42,947 bases of DNA. Source: Candidatus Muiribacterium halophilum (GTDB taxonomy: Bacteria > Muiribacteriota > Muiribacteriia > Muiribacteriales > Muiribacteriaceae). A program made the translations under genes and the position numbers. The notes under the pieces were generated by a model. The model saw nothing but the letters and a program-made list of their open reading frames with translations, was not told the origin of the DNA and searched no databases. Numbering within the stretch: the stretch's first letter is position 1; each line of letters begins with the position of its first letter. The stretch covers positions 1-42,947 of the forward strand of contig PKTG01000053.1 of NCBI GenBank assembly GCA_002869225.1. Direction: 5' to 3'. This document shows, piece after piece, positions 41,568 through 42,947 of this stretch.

Positions 41568-41643
41568 TGGCTGGGGCGACTGGACTCGAACCAGCGCATG
41601 CAGGAGTCAAAGTCCTGTGCCTTACCAACTTGGCCACACCCCA
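41568..41643 (-). tRNA. tRNA-Gln (anticodon TTG)
   Basis: 76 nt with encoded CCA. The acceptor stem TGGGGTG pairs with CGCCCCA (one G-U). The anticodon arm CAGGA-CTTTGAC-TCCTG gives anticodon TTG (Gln). The T arm contains GGTTCGAGTCC, and position 73 is G followed by CCA. It starts 20 bp after spoVG and is probably transcribed with it. Confidence 0.97.
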
Positions 41644-41663
41644 ATAAGATTTCTTCAAAATTA

Positions 41664-41960
41664 TTATACTTCTGCAACTGTTTCCTGCAGACCATCAAAA
41701 GCTTCTTCAGGCATTGAATTGTATTTCTGAAGAACTGTTGTCTGTATCTCATCTCTCACTTCTGTAACAAGAGGATGTGCTGTATCTTTGAATTCACCGT
41801 TAGACATCTTTTTTGAAGGCATAGCTACAAAATATCCTTTTTTTCCTTCAATAACTTTTAGATCATGTACTACAAATTTTTCGTCAAATGTAATGGATAC
41901 ATATGCTTTAAGTTTTCCGTCTCCATTGACTTTTCTAATTCTAACGTCTGTTATTTCCAC
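41664..41960 (-). CDS. spoVG: SpoVG family regulator
   Basis: A 98-residue cytoplasmic nucleic-acid-binding protein; SpoVG homologues bind DNA and RNA and influence envelope and virulence genes in non-sporulating bacteria. The opening MEITDVRIRKVNGDGKLKAY and VSITFDEKFVVHDLKVIEG plus GYFVAMPSKKMSNGEFKDTAHPL are diagnostic. The start is a GTG at 41958-41960 behind AGGAGG (8 nt). It lies upstream of tRNA-Gln and glmU, in the same order as in B. subtilis but with the tRNA inserted. Its presence does not by itself imply sporulation. Confidence 0.95.
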   Translation of the reverse strand: MEITDVRIRKVNGDGKLKAYVSITFDEKFVVHDLKVIEGKKGYFVAMPSKKMSNGEFKDTAHPLVTEVRDEIQTTVLQKYNSMPEEAFDGLQETVAEV

Positions 41961-42010
41961 TATGTCCTCCTAGTCTCGATTACAACTTAGTATATTTACT
42001 TTTACATAAT

Positions 42011-42931
42011 TTAAATTTGTTTGTCAAGTTCTGTAAACTCTATCATTTTTTCAAGTGAATTCCTAGCTTTATTCATAAGCTCAGCAGGCAATACTATCTG
42101 ATTACGTTCTTCTAAAAGATCATAGTAAATATCCTGCAAAGTGGTCTTTTTCATATTCTTGCAGATCATATTTTCGTCAACCGGTCTTACATCATAACCC
42201 TCGGCAATCATCCTTGCAACTATTCCTGGTTCGGTCCCCAGATAAATATTTTTATCCTGATTTTCTCTAACAAATTTTGCCATCCCGGCAGTAGAAAGAG
42301 CCATATCCGCTTTTTCAATGACATCTAATCTGCATTCCGGATGTACTATTATTAATGCATTTGAATCCTTCGCTCTTATCTTATCGATCTGCTCTGGCTT
42401 TAAGTCCTGATGAACACAGCAATAGCCATCCCAGAGTATCAAACTGCGACCAGATATCTTTTCTACATATCTTCCAAGGTTCTTATCAGGAACAAAAAGT
42501 ATGTTTTTAACCGAAGAAGGAATGTTTTTTATTACTTTTAAAGCGTTACCGGAAGTAAGACATACATCGCTTTCAGCCTTTACCTCTGCAGAGCTATTTA
42601 CATAGGTCGCAACATAAAGATCATCATCTGTTTTTTTCTTTTCATTGATTATATCCTGTGCATTTACCATATCAGCCATAGGACAACCAGCTTCTATATT
42701 TGAGAGTATGACCTTTTTAGAAGGGTTAAGTATCTTTGCAGTCTCAGCCATAAACCTCACTCCTGCAAAAACGATTATATCAGCTTCAGTCTCCTTCGCT
42801 TTAACAGAAAGACCATATGAATCTCCAAGATAGTCTGCTACTTCCTGTACATCTCGATTTATATAATTGTGACAGAGAATTACAGCGTTCTTTTCTTTTT
42901 TTAATCTAAGTATCTCTTCTTTAAAATTCAT
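42011..42931 (-). CDS. nadA: quinolinate synthase NadA
   Basis: [4Fe-4S] enzyme that condenses iminoaspartate with dihydroxyacetone phosphate to quinolinate in NAD synthesis. The 306 residues match the compact bacterial form. Cluster-ligand candidates are Cys in EAGCPMADM (near 82), SDVCLTSG or DGYCCVHQD, HPECRLDV (near 199) and MICKNMKKTTL (near 262). Other motifs are LCHNYINRDVQEVADYLGDS, FAGVRFMAETAKIL and YLGTEPGIVARM. The ATG at 42931 follows GGAG. No nadB or nadC is seen; they may lie beyond the right edge. There is 50 bp between its stop and the spoVG start, holding the spoVG ribosome binding site. Confidence 0.96.
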   Translation of the reverse strand: MNFKEEILRLKKEKNAVILCHNYINRDVQEVADYLGDSYGLSVKAKETEADIIVFAGVRFMAETAKILNPSKKVILSNIEAGCPMADMVNAQDIINEKKKTDDDLYVATYVNSSAEVKAESDVCLTSGNALKVIKNIPSSVKNILFVPDKNLGRYVEKISGRSLILWDGYCCVHQDLKPEQIDKIRAKDSNALIIVHPECRLDVIEKADMALSTAGMAKFVRENQDKNIYLGTEPGIVARMIAEGYDVRPVDENMICKNMKKTTLQDIYYDLLEERNQIVLPAELMNKARNSLEKMIEFTELDKQI

Positions 42932-42947
42932 TTCATCTCCAAAAACC

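Noticed and set aside
41564-41752. Protein ORF across the tRNA-Gln
   Set aside because: It is a frame through the tRNA and the 3' end of spoVG with no ribosome binding site.
41664-41960. spoVG and the S55 peptidase as evidence of sporulation
   Set aside because: Both families occur widely in non-sporulating bacteria, and no other sporulation gene is in the window.
1-42947. CRISPR array, insertion sequence, prophage or toxin-antitoxin genes
   Set aside because: No regularly spaced repeats, transposase, integrase or phage genes are present; the repeats seen are paralogous flagellins and hairpins.

Overview
This is 43 kb of low-GC (by eye roughly one third G+C) bacterial chromosome. Every protein gene, the one tRNA and the predicted RNA gene lie on the minus strand, so transcription runs from right to left. 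The gene content points to a flagellated bacterium with an outer membrane: LpxA, LpxC-FabZ, LpxD, BamA, Skp, TamB and MlaD/F/E sit beside a complete late-flagellar block. The gene order is strikingly Bacillus-like. The run comF, flgM, flgN, flgK, flgL, fliW, csrA, flagellin, flaG, fliD, fliS copies the B. subtilis comFC-to-fliS region. The run spoVG, (tRNA-Gln), glmU, prs, (TPR lipoprotein), pth resembles B. subtilis spoVG-glmU-prs-ctc-pth. This suggests a diderm, LPS-making lineage related to or deeply allied with Firmicutes (Halanaerobiales-like or a candidate phylum). The species cannot be fixed from sequence reading alone, and an LpxC-FabZ fusion is more usual in Bacteroidetes/Chlorobi-type bacteria.

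Layout in transcription order. (1) 42.9-36.4 kb, housekeeping: nadA, spoVG, tRNA-Gln(TTG), a terminator hairpin, glmU, prs, a TPR lipoprotein and pth. (2) 36.4-31.2 kb, a motility-regulation cluster: a CheX-like protein, two unknown membrane proteins, the flagellar sigma factor fliA, a Jag_N-DUF342 (FapA) protein and two unknown small proteins. (3) 31.2-16.4 kb, an envelope cluster: a phosphodiester glycosidase, an S55 (SpoIVB-type) peptidase, mlaE-mlaF-mlaD, tamB, bamA, skp, lpxD, an unknown exported protein, lpxC-fabZ and lpxA. (4) 16.5-0 kb, comF and the late flagellar genes: flgM (behind a sigma-28 type promoter), flgN, flgK, flgL, fliW, csrA, an orphan RNA unit, flagellin 3, flaG, fliD, fliS, flagellin 2 and flagellin 1. 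Flagellin 1 is cut by the window edge.

The most interesting signal is RNA-level. All three flagellin leaders carry the same two-hairpin device. The distal hairpin exposes GGA in its loop (fla1 and fla2 match the CsrA consensus ACANGGAUGU). The proximal hairpin shows AAGGAG or AGGGAG, the Shine-Dalgarno sequence, in a six-base loop. The proximal stem changes by a compensatory base pair in fla3, which supports a conserved structure. Between csrA and fla3 lies an apparent independent transcription unit: TTGACA-N18-TATAAT, about 173 nt with two tandem AGGA-loop hairpins spaced like those of the flagellin leaders, and an 18-bp hairpin plus U-tract that pairs fully only in minus-strand RNA. It may be a CsrA-sequestering small RNA working beside FliW, or a CsrA-controlled attenuating leader for fla3 that contains a 20-codon ORF. 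Both readings are inferences.

A second theme is that the filament parts (flagellins, FliD, FlgK, FlgL) are much larger than usual and share a repeated 'flagellin IN'-like module. FliD also carries two tandem beta-rich modules.
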